Notes: a model not told the origin generated them from the letters alone. Numbered from the stretch's first letter, positions 8,820 through 17,353 are shown. The stretch: DNA of 64,000 nt from an uncultured Collinsella sp. (GCA_900548365.1 URKM01000001.1:62001-126000), one strand, 5' to 3'. Translations and numbers: made by a program.

Positions 8820-8863
8820 GGTGAATACTCCCCTAATGTATGAAAGAAAGCCTTAGCCGTATG

Positions 8864-8896
8864 ATTATACCGAACTCATACCGCGCGTAAGCGACT
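8864..8896 (-). promoter_or_regulatory. Promoter upstream of alaS
   Basis: A perfect TATAAT (minus strand, 8864-8869) lies about 45 bases before the alaS ATG. The best -35 at a 17-base spacing is GCTTAC, a weak match, so activity may need an activator or rest on the -10. No T-box specifier or UGGN element was found in this short leader. Confidence 0.5.
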
Positions 8897-8950
8897 GATT
8901 TGCGGCTGCACAGAGTCCCCGAGACCCGCATCATGCAGCGCCAACGAAAC

Positions 8951-8983
8951 GGGCCGCCGAAAGCACGCGGCTTCCGGCGGCCC
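8951..8983 (-). terminator. Terminator downstream of the AI-2E family permease gene
   Basis: A 13-base inverted repeat with one mismatch (8951-8963 with 8971-8983, seven-base loop) begins 25 bases after the permease stop codon at 9008. On the minus strand it is followed by GTTTCGTT, a modest U-rich tract. Confidence 0.65.
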
Positions 8984-9007
8984 GTAGCGCCATCGCGGGC
9001 GCACGAC

Positions 9008-10411
9008 CTATTTCCCGTCGTCCTCGTGAGCGTCATCGTCTTCGCGCTCGCGAGCGCCATGGTCGGCGAAGGGAATCTTGAACACCCCCGTCGCACCCGC
9101 CTTCGGAGCGACCCCCTCGAGGAACGACAGGTTCATCCAGGGGTTGTCGAGTTTGGGCTTCGGAGCCATATTCGCCTCAGGCATCGCATCGTTATCGAGA
9201 ATCTGGGACTCGGTAACGAACGTGTCGTCACCCAGGGCATCGAACGCGGGAACGGGCGTCCCATCATGGTCGAGGAACGGGGTGCCGCGGAACAGGGCGC
9301 CGTCATACGAGACGATCTGCTTGCCCGTCTTGGTCTCGTAATAGAAGATGAACAGGCTCTTCAGCACGGCCGCGATGGGCAGGGCGATGACCATGCCCAT
9401 GGTCCCACCGAGCGTCGACCCCATGATGAGCGCGGTGAGGGACAGCACGGGATGGACCTGCATCGTGGACTGGTTGATCTTCGGAGCGATTACGTTGTCG
9501 GTCACGTTTTGGGAGACCATCGCGACGACCATGGTCCACACGGCCATCATCGGGCTGTAGAACAAGGCGATCAGGGAGGCGGTGATGGCCGAGATGCTCG
9601 GGCCGACCACCGGGATGATGTTCAAGATACCGGAGAGGATGCCCATCGCGGCAGCATAGGGATGACCGACGAGCGCGAAGCCCAAGAAGGCCAGCAGGCC
9701 CTGGATAAGGGAGTTGATCAGCGTCGAGCGAAGGTATCCACCGACCGAGCTGGAGACGACGGCGACCATGAGCCGGTAGTCCAAAGCACGGCTGTCGCCC
9801 AGGACCTGGCAGATCTCCTCGTTGATCCGCGGGTAATCGAGAACGAGCCAGAAAGCGAACACGAACGCGAGGAACACGATGAACACAGTGGACGCGATAT
9901 TGCTCACCATGGGAACGACGCCGTCGCGGAACGTGGAAAGCAGGCCGGAAAGCACCTGGTTGAACACATCGCTCAGCGATTTCAGCAAGGAATCGAGCTG
10001 AACGGTGTTGCTCAGATGCTCGAAGACGGCATATTTGCTCTCGAGCTCGACGAGCCAGGACCCGAGCGCGGACAGCCAGGACGGCGCATCGCGAAGAATG
10101 GATGCAACCTGGGCCATGGTGAACGGGATGGCGAAGCCGAACAGGACGAGCAGCGCGACGAGCACGAGCAGGATGCCCGCGATCGCAGCGATTCCGCGGG
10201 GCAGCCCGCGCCGCTCGAGCAGGTTCACGACCGGGGACGCGACGAACGCGGCGATGGTGCCGATGGAAAGAAATAGAAGCGTGCCGGACAGGATGCCAAG
10301 CAGCTTGAGAACAGCAAAGAAGATGATGGCAGCGCCGATGACCGTCCAAACGCTTACAAAAGCCGAACGGGCCGCGCGCTCATGGTCTTCCCTGGTTGCA
10401 TGCTGGTTCAT
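9008..10411 (-). CDS. AI-2E family transporter (PerM/YdiK-type permease)
   Basis: This 467-residue polytopic membrane protein has the AI-2E/PerM (UPF0118) layout: two N-terminal helices, a soluble segment of about 110 residues with LKSLSDVFNQVLSGL-like amphipathic helices, then five or six helices that include GYLRSTLINSLIQG and the signature PYAAAMGILSGILNIIPVVGP. A polar C-terminal tail of about 100 residues rich in Asp/Asn/Pro is probably cytoplasmic. The substrate is unknown; family members have been linked to autoinducer-2 export, sodium/proton exchange or other solutes. It follows the sigma factor gene by 15 bases with a GGAGTTCG ribosome-binding site, so it is probably in the same transcript. 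Confidence 0.85.
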   Translation of the reverse strand: MNQHATREDHERAARSAFVSVWTVIGAAIIFFAVLKLLGILSGTLLFLSIGTIAAFVASPVVNLLERRGLPRGIAAIAGILLVLVALLVLFGFAIPFTMAQVASILRDAPSWLSALGSWLVELESKYAVFEHLSNTVQLDSLLKSLSDVFNQVLSGLLSTFRDGVVPMVSNIASTVFIVFLAFVFAFWLVLDYPRINEEICQVLGDSRALDYRLMVAVVSSSVGGYLRSTLINSLIQGLLAFLGFALVGHPYAAAMGILSGILNIIPVVGPSISAITASLIALFYSPMMAVWTMVVAMVSQNVTDNVIAPKINQSTMQVHPVLSLTALIMGSTLGGTMGMVIALPIAAVLKSLFIFYYETKTGKQIVSYDGALFRGTPFLDHDGTPVPAFDALGDDTFVTESQILDNDAMPEANMAPKPKLDNPWMNLSFLEGVAPKAGATGVFKIPFADHGAREREDDDAHEDDGK

Positions 10412-10426
10412 CGAACTCCTCGGGGC

Positions 10427-11230
10427 CTAGCCCTTTTTACTCATGACCCCTTCGGGGTCGATCTTGTCCTGGATCTTCTTCAGCGTTCGCCTCAGAAGCC
10501 TGGAAACCTGCACCTGCGAGATGCCGAGCTGCTCGGCGATCTCGATCTGGGTCATACCCTGCAGGAAGCGCAGGTCGATGACCTCGCGCTCGCGCGGGGA
10601 GAACCCCTTGAGGGCCTCTTCGATAATCAAGCGGTCCTCGGTGAAATTCAAGGCGGAATCCTCGGTCGCGTAGCGGTCGAGGACGCTCGGCGCATCATCG
10701 TTGTCGGCGTTGCCCGAGCCCTCGAGCGGAACCGAGCTGTACGCCGAGGAGGATTCCATGGCCTCGAGGACCTCGTCGACGGAGGCGTCGAGATAGGCGG
10801 CGATCTCCTCGATGGTAGGCGAACGCTGCAGCTCAGTCGTAAGCGCATCGGTCGCCTGGTTCACCTTGGCAGAGAGCTCCTGCAGCCGGCGGGGAACGCG
10901 AACGCTCCAGCCCTTATCCCTGAAATGGCGCTTGATCTCGCCCAGGATGGTGGGCGTGGCATACGTGGTGAACTCCAAGCCGCGGTCGGGATCGAAGCGA
11001 TCGATGGCTTTCAGCAGACCGAGATAGCCGACCTGGATCAGATCATCGAGGGGCTCGCCACGGTTCTTGAACTTGTTCGCAAGGAAGCGGACGAGGTTCA
11101 TATGGGACATGACGAGCTTCTCCCGCGCATCCAGGTCCCCGTCTTCCTTGAACTTGCGGAACAGCTCGTGGGTCCTCTCCTTATCCCACGCTGTCTTACC
11201 CGAGCGAGCGGCGCGTGCCGAATCCGTCAT
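10427..11230 (-). CDS. SigB/SigF/SigG-family RNA polymerase sigma factor
   Basis: This 267-residue group 3 sigma factor has region 2 (about 36-106) with DDLIQVGYLGLLKAIDRFDP and the group hallmark RDKGWSVRVPRR at 105-115. Region 3 follows, and region 4 has a clear helix-turn-helix (MTQIEIAEQLGISQVQVSRLLRR, about 230-252). Such factors control general stress, sporulation or envelope regulons. Its start overlaps the stop of an RsbW-like gene (ATGA), the usual partner arrangement. No RsbV-like anti-anti-sigma gene is seen next to it. Which regulon it controls in this organism cannot be told from the window. Confidence 0.92.
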   Translation of the reverse strand: MTDSARAARSGKTAWDKERTHELFRKFKEDGDLDAREKLVMSHMNLVRFLANKFKNRGEPLDDLIQVGYLGLLKAIDRFDPDRGLEFTTYATPTILGEIKRHFRDKGWSVRVPRRLQELSAKVNQATDALTTELQRSPTIEEIAAYLDASVDEVLEAMESSSAYSSVPLEGSGNADNDDAPSVLDRYATEDSALNFTEDRLIIEEALKGFSPREREVIDLRFLQGMTQIEIAEQLGISQVQVSRLLRRTLKKIQDKIDPEGVMSKKG

Positions 11231-11607
11231 GCGACATCAGCCTTCAGGGTAAGGACGAGGGAGCTGCTATCATCGCGCTTCTCGTATGAGTCGCAGACAG
11301 CCGTCAGGATGAGGTCGACGTAGGCCGCGGTCGGGTCGTCGACCGTAGGCTCGGCAAACGCGGCCTCGCCGAGATCGAAGATCATGGAGACATGGCTGCT
11401 GTCGTATTCGAACGTGATGTCGAAGGCACAGCCCGGGAATGAGGCGCAGGCGTATACGAACGCCTCCTCGGCGGCCATGCGGATGTCCTCGACGCGCTCC
11501 ACCGACATGGAGGAGAGCATCGCCACGTTCGAAGCCGTCATGCGCACCAGGCGGGCAAGGCTGGGATCGGCGGCGACGGTAAGGATCACGGGCTCGTTAG
11601 CGCTCAT
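11227..11607 (-). CDS. RsbW-like anti-sigma factor (degenerate GHKL ATPase)
   Basis: This 126-residue protein starts at the ATG at 11607 (GAGG six bases upstream; the start lies 11 bases inside the DUF948 gene). Size, position directly upstream of a SigB-type sigma gene with an ATGA overlap, and a DIRMAAEEAFVYA helix resembling the RsbW N-box identify it as an anti-sigma factor of the HATPase_c superfamily. The N-box asparagine that coordinates Mg-ATP is replaced by Tyr52, and no GxGL box is evident after the DLGEAAF segment. ATP-dependent kinase activity is therefore doubtful, and it may act by binding alone. Confidence 0.75.
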   Translation of the reverse strand: MSANEPVILTVAADPSLARLVRMTASNVAMLSSMSVERVEDIRMAAEEAFVYACASFPGCAFDITFEYDSSHVSMIFDLGEAAFAEPTVDDPTAAYVDLILTAVCDSYEKRDDSSSLVLTLKADVA

Positions 11608-12157
11608 CTTCAGCCTCGCCTTTGGATTCGGTGCCGTAGGTGAAATAACCGCTGTCGGCGGAGTCTTCGCTGACGTCGGTGTCATCGACGGGAGCGACCG
11701 CGGACGGCTCGGGGGCATCTTCGACGCCGGCGAGCGCACGCTCGCGGGAATCGGGGCGGCGGGTCTTCTTCCCAAACAGCTTCTGAACCTTCTCGGACGC
11801 TGCGTCCGCGATACCGCTGACGGCGCCGGATGCGCTGGAAACCGTCCCGGTCACCTCGGATACGTCGCGCAGGACGCCGTTGACCTCGATCAGGTCGGCG
11901 GAGAGGGCCTCCACCGCGACGCCCGCCTGCTTGAGCAGGGGCTCGACCTGCGAGAGCGCGGGCGCGAGATCATCGAGGGCGCCGTCGATCTTCGCGATGA
12001 CGGGCCGGGCCTCGGTGATGACGTCGTTAACCTCCTCGACCGTCTTATCGAGCGATCCGACCGTCTCGCGCGCGCGACGCACCGTGACGGCCAGCTCCAC
12101 AACGGCCCAGATGCCTACCAGCACCAAGGCGGCCAACAGTACCTGAATGGGATCCAT
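11597..12157 (-). CDS. DUF948 membrane-anchored coiled-coil protein
   Basis: This 186-residue protein has one N-terminal transmembrane helix (about residues 4-24, IQVLLAALVLVGIWAVVELAV). A heptad-rich region follows (about 30-125, ETVGSLDKTVEEVNDVI and similar repeats), typical of DUF948/YtxG-like proteins, and then an acidic low-complexity tail. The function of the family is unknown, although Bacillus YtxG belongs to the general stress regulon. The start is one of two adjacent ATGs (12160 or 12157); the second has better spacing from GGGGAGG. It overlaps the anti-sigma gene by 11 bases, which suggests a role connected with the stress sigma factor. Confidence 0.8.
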   Translation of the reverse strand: MDPIQVLLAALVLVGIWAVVELAVTVRRARETVGSLDKTVEEVNDVITEARPVIAKIDGALDDLAPALSQVEPLLKQAGVAVEALSADLIEVNGVLRDVSEVTGTVSSASGAVSGIADAASEKVQKLFGKKTRRPDSRERALAGVEDAPEPSAVAPVDDTDVSEDSADSGYFTYGTESKGEAEDER

Positions 12158-12253
12158 CATGCCTCCCCAACGTGAACAATAAGAACGGATGCGCCGAGAC
12201 GGGCGGATGCACCCGGCACGGCTATCCCCCATGGTACCCCATGGCCGGCGTCT

Positions 12254-13630
12254 CTATCCGAGACGCGACGCATTCGACAGCTCGTCTGCACCGTCGGTCC
12301 TCGGTGCCCGACCCGAGCGGTCGCGAGCGGACTGCTCGTAGCGCCACTCCTCCCAGCCGCGGCCGGCAGGCTTCCAGAACGCGCCCCGTTCCAGGCCTTC
12401 GGGCAGATAGCGCTGCTCGACCCAACCCTCCGGATAATCATGGGGGTACAGGTAGGGACCGTAAGCATCGGAGCCTGGACGGTGACGGTCGCGCAGGTGG
12501 ACGGGGACCTCCCGCTGCCCGCTCGAGCGAATATCGGAGAGGGCCGCATCGATGGCGGCCTCGCAGGCATTGGACTTGGGGGCCAAAGCGTTGTAGATGG
12601 CAGCCTGTGCGAGGTTGATCCTGCACTCGGGATAGCCGATGACCTCCGCCGACTTGAAAGCCGCCTCGGCGATGAGGAGGGCCTGCGGATCTGCGTTGCC
12701 GATATCCTCCGACGCCTGGATCATGATGCGGCGGGCGATGAACTTCGGGTCCTCACCGGCATCGATCATACGGGCGAGCCAGTACACCGCGGCATCCGGA
12801 TCGCTGCCGCGCATCGATTTGATGAACGCGGAGATGATGTCGTAGTGCATGTCGCCCGACTTATCGTAGGAGAAGCCGCGGCGGGGGTTCGCGACGCGCA
12901 CGTCTTCCATCGTGATCGCATGGCGCCCGTCCTCGGGTGCGCGCGTGACGGCGATCTCGCTCGCGAGCTCCAGCGTGGTGAGCGCAGCCCTTCCGTCGCC
13001 CGCAGCGAGCATGCAGACGGCATCGACCACCTCGTCGGACATCTGGAAGCGGCCGGCGAGCCCCTGGGGCGCGTCGAGCGCGCGGCGAACCAGCTGCTCG
13101 ACATCCTCGTTGCGGAGATGCTCGAGCTCCACCACGCGACCGCGGGAAAGCAGCGCCGAATTGACCTCGAAATACGGGTTCTCGGTCGTCGCACCGATCA
13201 TGACGACCGTACGGTTCTCGACGGCGTGGAGCAGCGCGTCCTGCTGCGAGCGCGAGAAGCGATGGATCTCGTCGATGAACAGAATGGTGCGGCGGTCGTA
13301 CATGAGGAGGCGGTGCTTCGCCTCCTCGATTTCCCGGCGCAGGTCCTTCACGGTACCCGTGACGGCGGAGACCTCCACGAACTCGCTTTTCGTGGTCGAC
13401 GCGATGATGTGCGCCAGGGTGGTCTTCCCCGTTCCCGCGGGCCCGTAGAGGATGACGCTGGAAAGAACATCGTGCTCGATCGCCGATCGAAGCCAGGAGC
13501 CGGGGCCCACCGCCTTCTCCTGTCCGACGTAGTCATCGAGCGACGTGGGGCGCATGCGCACGGCGAGCGGCGCGTTCTTAAGCTGCGCGGTGCGCTGCTG
13601 TTCAGAAAACAAGGTATCCATGTCATCCAT
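12254..13630 (-). CDS. rarA: Replication-associated recombination protein RarA (MgsA)
   Basis: This protein (458 residues from the ATG at 13630; another in-frame ATG lies at 13621) is an AAA+ ATPase. It has Walker A GPAGTGKTT, Walker B LFIDEIHRF, a sensor 1 ATTENPYFEVN stretch and the C-terminal tetramerisation (MgsA_C) domain, with the conserved RGSDPDAAVYWLARM and YPECRINLAQAAIYNALAPKSN segments. RarA acts at stalled replication forks. The 15-20 C-terminal residues after REVPVHLRD...YLYPHDYPEGWVEQRYLP are an Arg/Ser-rich extension of no known role. It is followed by the DUF948-anti-sigma-sigma genes after 96 bases. Confidence 0.95.
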   Translation of the reverse strand: MDDMDTLFSEQQRTAQLKNAPLAVRMRPTSLDDYVGQEKAVGPGSWLRSAIEHDVLSSVILYGPAGTGKTTLAHIIASTTKSEFVEVSAVTGTVKDLRREIEEAKHRLLMYDRRTILFIDEIHRFSRSQQDALLHAVENRTVVMIGATTENPYFEVNSALLSRGRVVELEHLRNEDVEQLVRRALDAPQGLAGRFQMSDEVVDAVCMLAAGDGRAALTTLELASEIAVTRAPEDGRHAITMEDVRVANPRRGFSYDKSGDMHYDIISAFIKSMRGSDPDAAVYWLARMIDAGEDPKFIARRIMIQASEDIGNADPQALLIAEAAFKSAEVIGYPECRINLAQAAIYNALAPKSNACEAAIDAALSDIRSSGQREVPVHLRDRHRPGSDAYGPYLYPHDYPEGWVEQRYLPEGLERGAFWKPAGRGWEEWRYEQSARDRSGRAPRTDGADELSNASRLG

Positions 13631-13676
13631 TCTATTCGAAAGCGGCGGCGAGGTTGCGGACGCGAATCGGCGCCCC

Positions 13677-14924
13677 CTATCGCTCGTTGATGTAGGTTCT
13701 CCTCGGCAGGGAGATCTCGGGAAACAGCTTCGTAGCCAGCTCCGTGAAATATCCATCGGTCATGCTCGCGATGTAGTCGACGACGGTCTGGTTCAAATCA
13801 TCCTGCCACCGGTAGCTGCGATCATAGTGAGCCAGCGCGCACTCGATGCGCGCGATATGATGGCGGAAGATATAGCTGCCCTCGTCGCCCCGACGGAGGT
13901 CGTCGAGAAACCTGTCGTACATCAAGGCGAAGGCCGTCGACAGCACCTCGGCGCACTCCCCCTCGATCCCGCCGGCCCGGTAGATCTTGGCGTAGTTCTC
14001 CGCTTTCGCGCGGCGAATCTCGGCGAAGAGCTCCTCGCTCATCTCGATGCGATCCCTGCCATAGCTATGCTCGATGATGTCGACCGATGCACGCGAGAGA
14101 ATCCACGAGTTGTAGCGGCCCCCCATACCGTCTTCGAACGCATCCTCGGCGAGCAGGCCGGCCTCGATCGCGTCCTGCCGATCGCGACCGACGTAAGCGA
14201 TGATGTCGGCGATCCTGACGACGCACCCTTCCAGGGTCATTGGCCTAAGATGCCCGATCGCCCTGCCACCTTCGACGTAGCAGCGCTCAACGATATCGTC
14301 GAATTCCGAGAAGCCCTCGAGCCCGGAGAGCTCGAAGACCCGCTGCTCGTATTCGCCGTTATGCGTAAGGGCGCCATCCAACGTCTGCAATGACAGGTTG
14401 CGCCCGTAGAGGACGTCCATGACGCGCACCGAGTGCACGTTGTGGAAAAACGAGCGCCCCGTTCGCTCACGATGGACCGCGTCGAGATATCGCTCGCCAG
14501 CGTGTCCAAAGGGGGTGTGTCCGAGGTCGTGGCCGAGGCCGATCGCCTCGATGAGGTCGCAATTCAATCCGAGCGCGAACCCGATATCCCGTGCGATGCG
14601 GGCGACGAGCTGCACATGAAGGCCGCGACGGGAGAGGTCGTCGTTGCTTCTGAAGCTGAAGACCTGCGTTTTGCCCGCATAGCGCGTATACGCGGGAAGA
14701 TGCAGGATCTTCTCGACATCGCGAACGAAAGCGGGCCGCCACAAGCTCCCGCGGTCGGACGGACGGTCGACGCGGCGAAGCACCTCGTCGTCGTTCGTCC
14801 GGAAGGGGTTGACCCATCCAGCCGCGCGATCGCGCTCCATGCGCTCGCATAGATCGTCGGATAAGCGAAGCGGCATGCTCTCGAGCCGCGTTCTCAATGC
14901 ATTGCTCGTTGAAACCATCTTCAC
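13677..14924 (-). CDS. HD-domain deoxyguanosinetriphosphate triphosphohydrolase-like protein
   Basis: This protein of about 415 residues belongs to the dGTPase-like HD family, which hydrolyses dNTPs to nucleosides and triphosphate. The N-terminal YAGKTQVFSF and the metal-binding series H..R, GLGHDLGHTPFGHAGE (HD), then FFHNVHSVRV are present. The start is uncertain: ATG at 14933 lies too close to GGAGGA, ATG at 14918 is 16 bases from it, and the GTG at 14924 (nine bases) fits best. The gene runs toward rarA with a gap of 46 bases. Substrate preference cannot be assigned. Confidence 0.85.
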   Translation of the reverse strand: MKMVSTSNALRTRLESMPLRLSDDLCERMERDRAAGWVNPFRTNDDEVLRRVDRPSDRGSLWRPAFVRDVEKILHLPAYTRYAGKTQVFSFRSNDDLSRRGLHVQLVARIARDIGFALGLNCDLIEAIGLGHDLGHTPFGHAGERYLDAVHRERTGRSFFHNVHSVRVMDVLYGRNLSLQTLDGALTHNGEYEQRVFELSGLEGFSEFDDIVERCYVEGGRAIGHLRPMTLEGCVVRIADIIAYVGRDRQDAIEAGLLAEDAFEDGMGGRYNSWILSRASVDIIEHSYGRDRIEMSEELFAEIRRAKAENYAKIYRAGGIEGECAEVLSTAFALMYDRFLDDLRRGDEGSYIFRHHIARIECALAHYDRSYRWQDDLNQTVVDYIASMTDGYFTELATKLFPEISLPRRTYINER

Positions 14925-14993
14925 ACCAATCATTCCTCCGAGACCACCTGAATGAACATGCGCATCATCCCACAACATGCCGACATCGCCGAA

Positions 14994-15449
14994 TCATCCC
15001 GGCCATGCGGACGCGATCGACCATCCGAACGGAACAAGGAAGGCGCACGCGAGAAAAGGAAGCAGGGGTAGCGATGAAACGCGCGCCGCAAGGGCGCAGA
15101 CCGCGAGCGCCAGCAGCGATACACCAAACGCGAACAACGCGAGCGGCGGGTCGATGAGCATGATGCCGAACAGGGCCTTGACGTCCCCCATGCCAAGACC
15201 CGCGCGGCCCGTCACGCGCCGCCAGAACAATTCGAGGCACATCAAGATGAGAAAGCACGCGGAGGCGCATAGAAGATGGGCCGCCGCCGCGCCCGGACCG
15301 TTCAGCGTGACGGACGTGCCGAATGCCGATGCGACCAAAGCCAGGGCGAGGGGGTTTGGAAGACGACGCGTTCGAGCATCGACGACGCCCGCGCAGACGA
15401 GGACGACCGCGAACAGCGCCGAAAAGCCGTAACCAAACCACGCATGCAT
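14994..15449 (-). CDS. Short A24 family prepilin peptidase
   Basis: This 151-residue membrane protein has both catalytic aspartates of the type IV prepilin peptidase/preflagellin peptidase family, in VDARTRRLPNP (near residue 25) and GMGDVK (near 90). It has about six hydrophobic segments. The N-terminal methyltransferase domain and zinc-binding cysteines of PilD are absent, so it resembles the short CpaA/TadV type. It starts 10 bases after the stop of the ATP-grasp gene with a weak ribosome-binding site. No pilin, secretion ATPase or other Tad/type IV pilus gene is present in the window, so its substrate must be encoded elsewhere. Confidence 0.82.
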   Translation of the reverse strand: MHAWFGYGFSALFAVVLVCAGVVDARTRRLPNPLALALVASAFGTSVTLNGPGAAAAHLLCASACFLILMCLELFWRRVTGRAGLGMGDVKALFGIMLIDPPLALFAFGVSLLALAVCALAARVSSLPLLPFLACAFLVPFGWSIASAWPG

Positions 15450-15459
15450 ACCGAGCAGC

Positions 15460-16842
15460 CTATTCGTCGACCACGAGGCAGCCCATGTTGAGCCTCCCCG
15501 TATGCTCGCCGATGACCGCCGTGGCGCCGCAGCGCGTAAAGACCCCCGCGAAGGCCCCATCGAACAGATACAGGCCCTCCATGTTCGAATACCGCGCCTC
15601 CTCCTGGTCAACAGCGCCGGCACCGCCCTCGAAGTTCACCGTGTAGAACTGCGGAGCGTATGTCTGGACCGTGCCGCCCGTACGCGCCATATGCTCCAGC
15701 GTCTCCGACCATTCCTCCTCGGTGCACTCGGAACCAGCGCGAACCCCGAGACCGTTGAAGCCGTCGCGGGGCTTGGCGATCCACCGTTCGCGTTGCCGGA
15801 ACCTCGACAGGTCGCTCGAACCATCCAACATGAACGTCTCCGGTACGTGCTCGCGCACGAACGCGACCTCATCGGGGTCGAGCACCTCTTCGATCAACGG
15901 GTCGTGGAACAGGGCGAACACGGTCTTCGTCGCGCACGGCCACGTTCTGAACGCACCGACGATGGGAACGCGCCCGTCGCGCGCGCACGCGGCGAACGCC
16001 TCGACGCCGTCGCAGGGCTTGAGCTCCATATCGGAAACGACGACGCGACGCCAAACGCAGTCGATGGGACCCTGCGAATCGCTGAGGACCCCATCGCGAT
16101 AGGAGAGGTCGCGAAGATCGGAGAAACGCAGGCTCGCGCCGCGCGCCTCGAATTCGGCACAGAATCGCTCGATCTCATGGACGGCGATGCTCTCGGAAAA
16201 ATCGACCGCCGCGATGACCGGACGCTCCCGAGCGCCGCCGGCAGCGCGGTACGCGGATAGCACGGCGTTGACGCAGGCGCCGTAGATATCGAACGACGTC
16301 ACGGCATGGCGACGAGAGAACTCGAGCCCCGTACGCGTGCGCAGATTGGCATAGGTGACCTCCGAGGTCGCGAGCATGCCCGACGATCCATCGGTATTGA
16401 GCTCGCAAAACTGGAATTCACCGGTCTCCTCGTTGAGAAAGATGTCGACGCGCGCGATCGGTATGGGCTCCTCATAGGGAACGGGGGCGAGGCAGAGCTC
16501 CTCGACCTCGGAGCTGAATCCGAAGAAATCGCGTATGCGCCGGTCGCGGGCATAGGCCTCGGTAACCTTGTTCATGATCCGACCCATCGTCTCCGCGATC
16601 CAAGCGAGATAGGAGATATCGGAACGCGAGAAGACCTTCGGAATGAAGCTCCACTGGACCGGCCCCTCGTGGTAGCAAGCCCCCCGCTCCATGAGGATGC
16701 CGTCCGCGACGGAGCGGGACGCGACGTCGCCTCCCAGCGAACGGGAGATCTCCAGATATTCGTCTTGCAGACGCAGCGAGTCGAGCGGCGCTCGGCGCGC
16801 ATCATCGCGTGCGACGCAGGATAAGGGATGCGATGCGGACAT
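15460..16842 (-). CDS. ATP-grasp-like ligase related to the glutathionylspermidine synthase fold
   Basis: The protein has 460 residues. The segments RVDIF (131-135) and ELNTDGSSGM (147-156), and the late RERWIAKPRDGFNGLGV stretch (351-367), resemble the substrate- and nucleotide-binding elements of the glutathionylspermidine synthase-type ATP-grasp fold (R-x-D-F...E-x-N-x-D; K-P-x-x-G-x-x-G). A conserved-looking C terminus reads FTRCGATAVIGEHTGRLNMG. I infer that it forms an amide bond at the expense of ATP; the substrates are unknown. It is followed after 10 bases by the prepilin peptidase gene and stands divergent from the small membrane protein at 17021. No signal peptide is seen. Confidence 0.6.
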   Translation of the reverse strand: MSASHPLSCVARDDARRAPLDSLRLQDEYLEISRSLGGDVASRSVADGILMERGACYHEGPVQWSFIPKVFSRSDISYLAWIAETMGRIMNKVTEAYARDRRIRDFFGFSSEVEELCLAPVPYEEPIPIARVDIFLNEETGEFQFCELNTDGSSGMLATSEVTYANLRTRTGLEFSRRHAVTSFDIYGACVNAVLSAYRAAGGARERPVIAAVDFSESIAVHEIERFCAEFEARGASLRFSDLRDLSYRDGVLSDSQGPIDCVWRRVVVSDMELKPCDGVEAFAACARDGRVPIVGAFRTWPCATKTVFALFHDPLIEEVLDPDEVAFVREHVPETFMLDGSSDLSRFRQRERWIAKPRDGFNGLGVRAGSECTEEEWSETLEHMARTGGTVQTYAPQFYTVNFEGGAGAVDQEEARYSNMEGLYLFDGAFAGVFTRCGATAVIGEHTGRLNMGCLVVDE

Positions 16843-16985
16843 TGATACCCCAATCGATCGACGGCAGGGCGGCCACCATGCCGGTTTCCATCTATAATGC
16901 CACGCTTATACCCATTCGACGGAGCGCTCCACGAGACGAGTGCGTGAAATGGCTGCAGCCCGACGCGCTGCCCGGTAGAAATCCC

Positions 16986-16991
16986 TATAAT
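16986..16991 (+). promoter_or_regulatory. -10 element upstream of the small acidic membrane protein gene
   Basis: A perfect TATAAT lies 30 bases before the ATG at 17021. No convincing -35 hexamer is found 16-18 bases upstream, where the sequence is GC-rich, so it would rely on an extended recognition or an activator. Confidence 0.4.
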
Positions 16992-17020
16992 AGCGATGGA
17001 ATCAATAAGAAGGAGCCATG

Positions 17021-17353
17021 ATGTCCAATACCATCGATGCAATCGCAGCCCAAGCCGTCGAGCAACGTGAGCTCGAAAGCGCCTCGGCGGGCAGCGCCTG
17101 CCAGACGACCTCGTCGCATTTCGCCTACGCCCTTACCGCCGGCGTGCTCGGGGTCATAACGTTGATAGCCTTTTCCCTGATGATGATTGTATACGCCGCC
17201 CTTTCAAGCTATGTGCACACCGATGGCTTCACGACCGACGACACGTACTTCGACTATGATTACGGCTACGATGACTGGGGTTCAGATGAGCAGGACTATG
17301 ACGAATGGGGTTTTGAAGACGACCTGCTCCGCCATGAATTCATGAGCTACTGA
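17021..17353 (+). CDS. Small single-pass membrane protein with acidic, tyrosine-rich tail
   Basis: I do not recognise a family for this 110-residue protein. Residues 1-33 are polar, 35-64 form one strong transmembrane segment (ALTAGVLGVITLIAFSLMMI), and 69-101 are extremely acidic, with 17 Asp/Glu interspersed with Tyr, Trp and Gly (DYGYDDWGSDEQDYDEW). It starts at the second of two tandem ATGs, which has AAGGAG five bases upstream. It is one of few plus-strand genes in this half of the window, is monocistronic, has its own -10 element, and ends at a strong shared terminator. The acidic tail could bind cations or a basic partner; that is inference only. Confidence 0.75.
   Translation: MSNTIDAIAAQAVEQRELESASAGSACQTTSSHFAYALTAGVLGVITLIAFSLMMIVYAALSSYVHTDGFTTDDTYFDYDYGYDDWGSDEQDYDEWGFEDDLLRHEFMSY

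Noticed and set aside
6786..8843. 685-residue plus-strand open frame over alaS
   Set aside because: Same artefact as above: mirror frame of a GC-rich gene with clear alaS motifs on the other strand.
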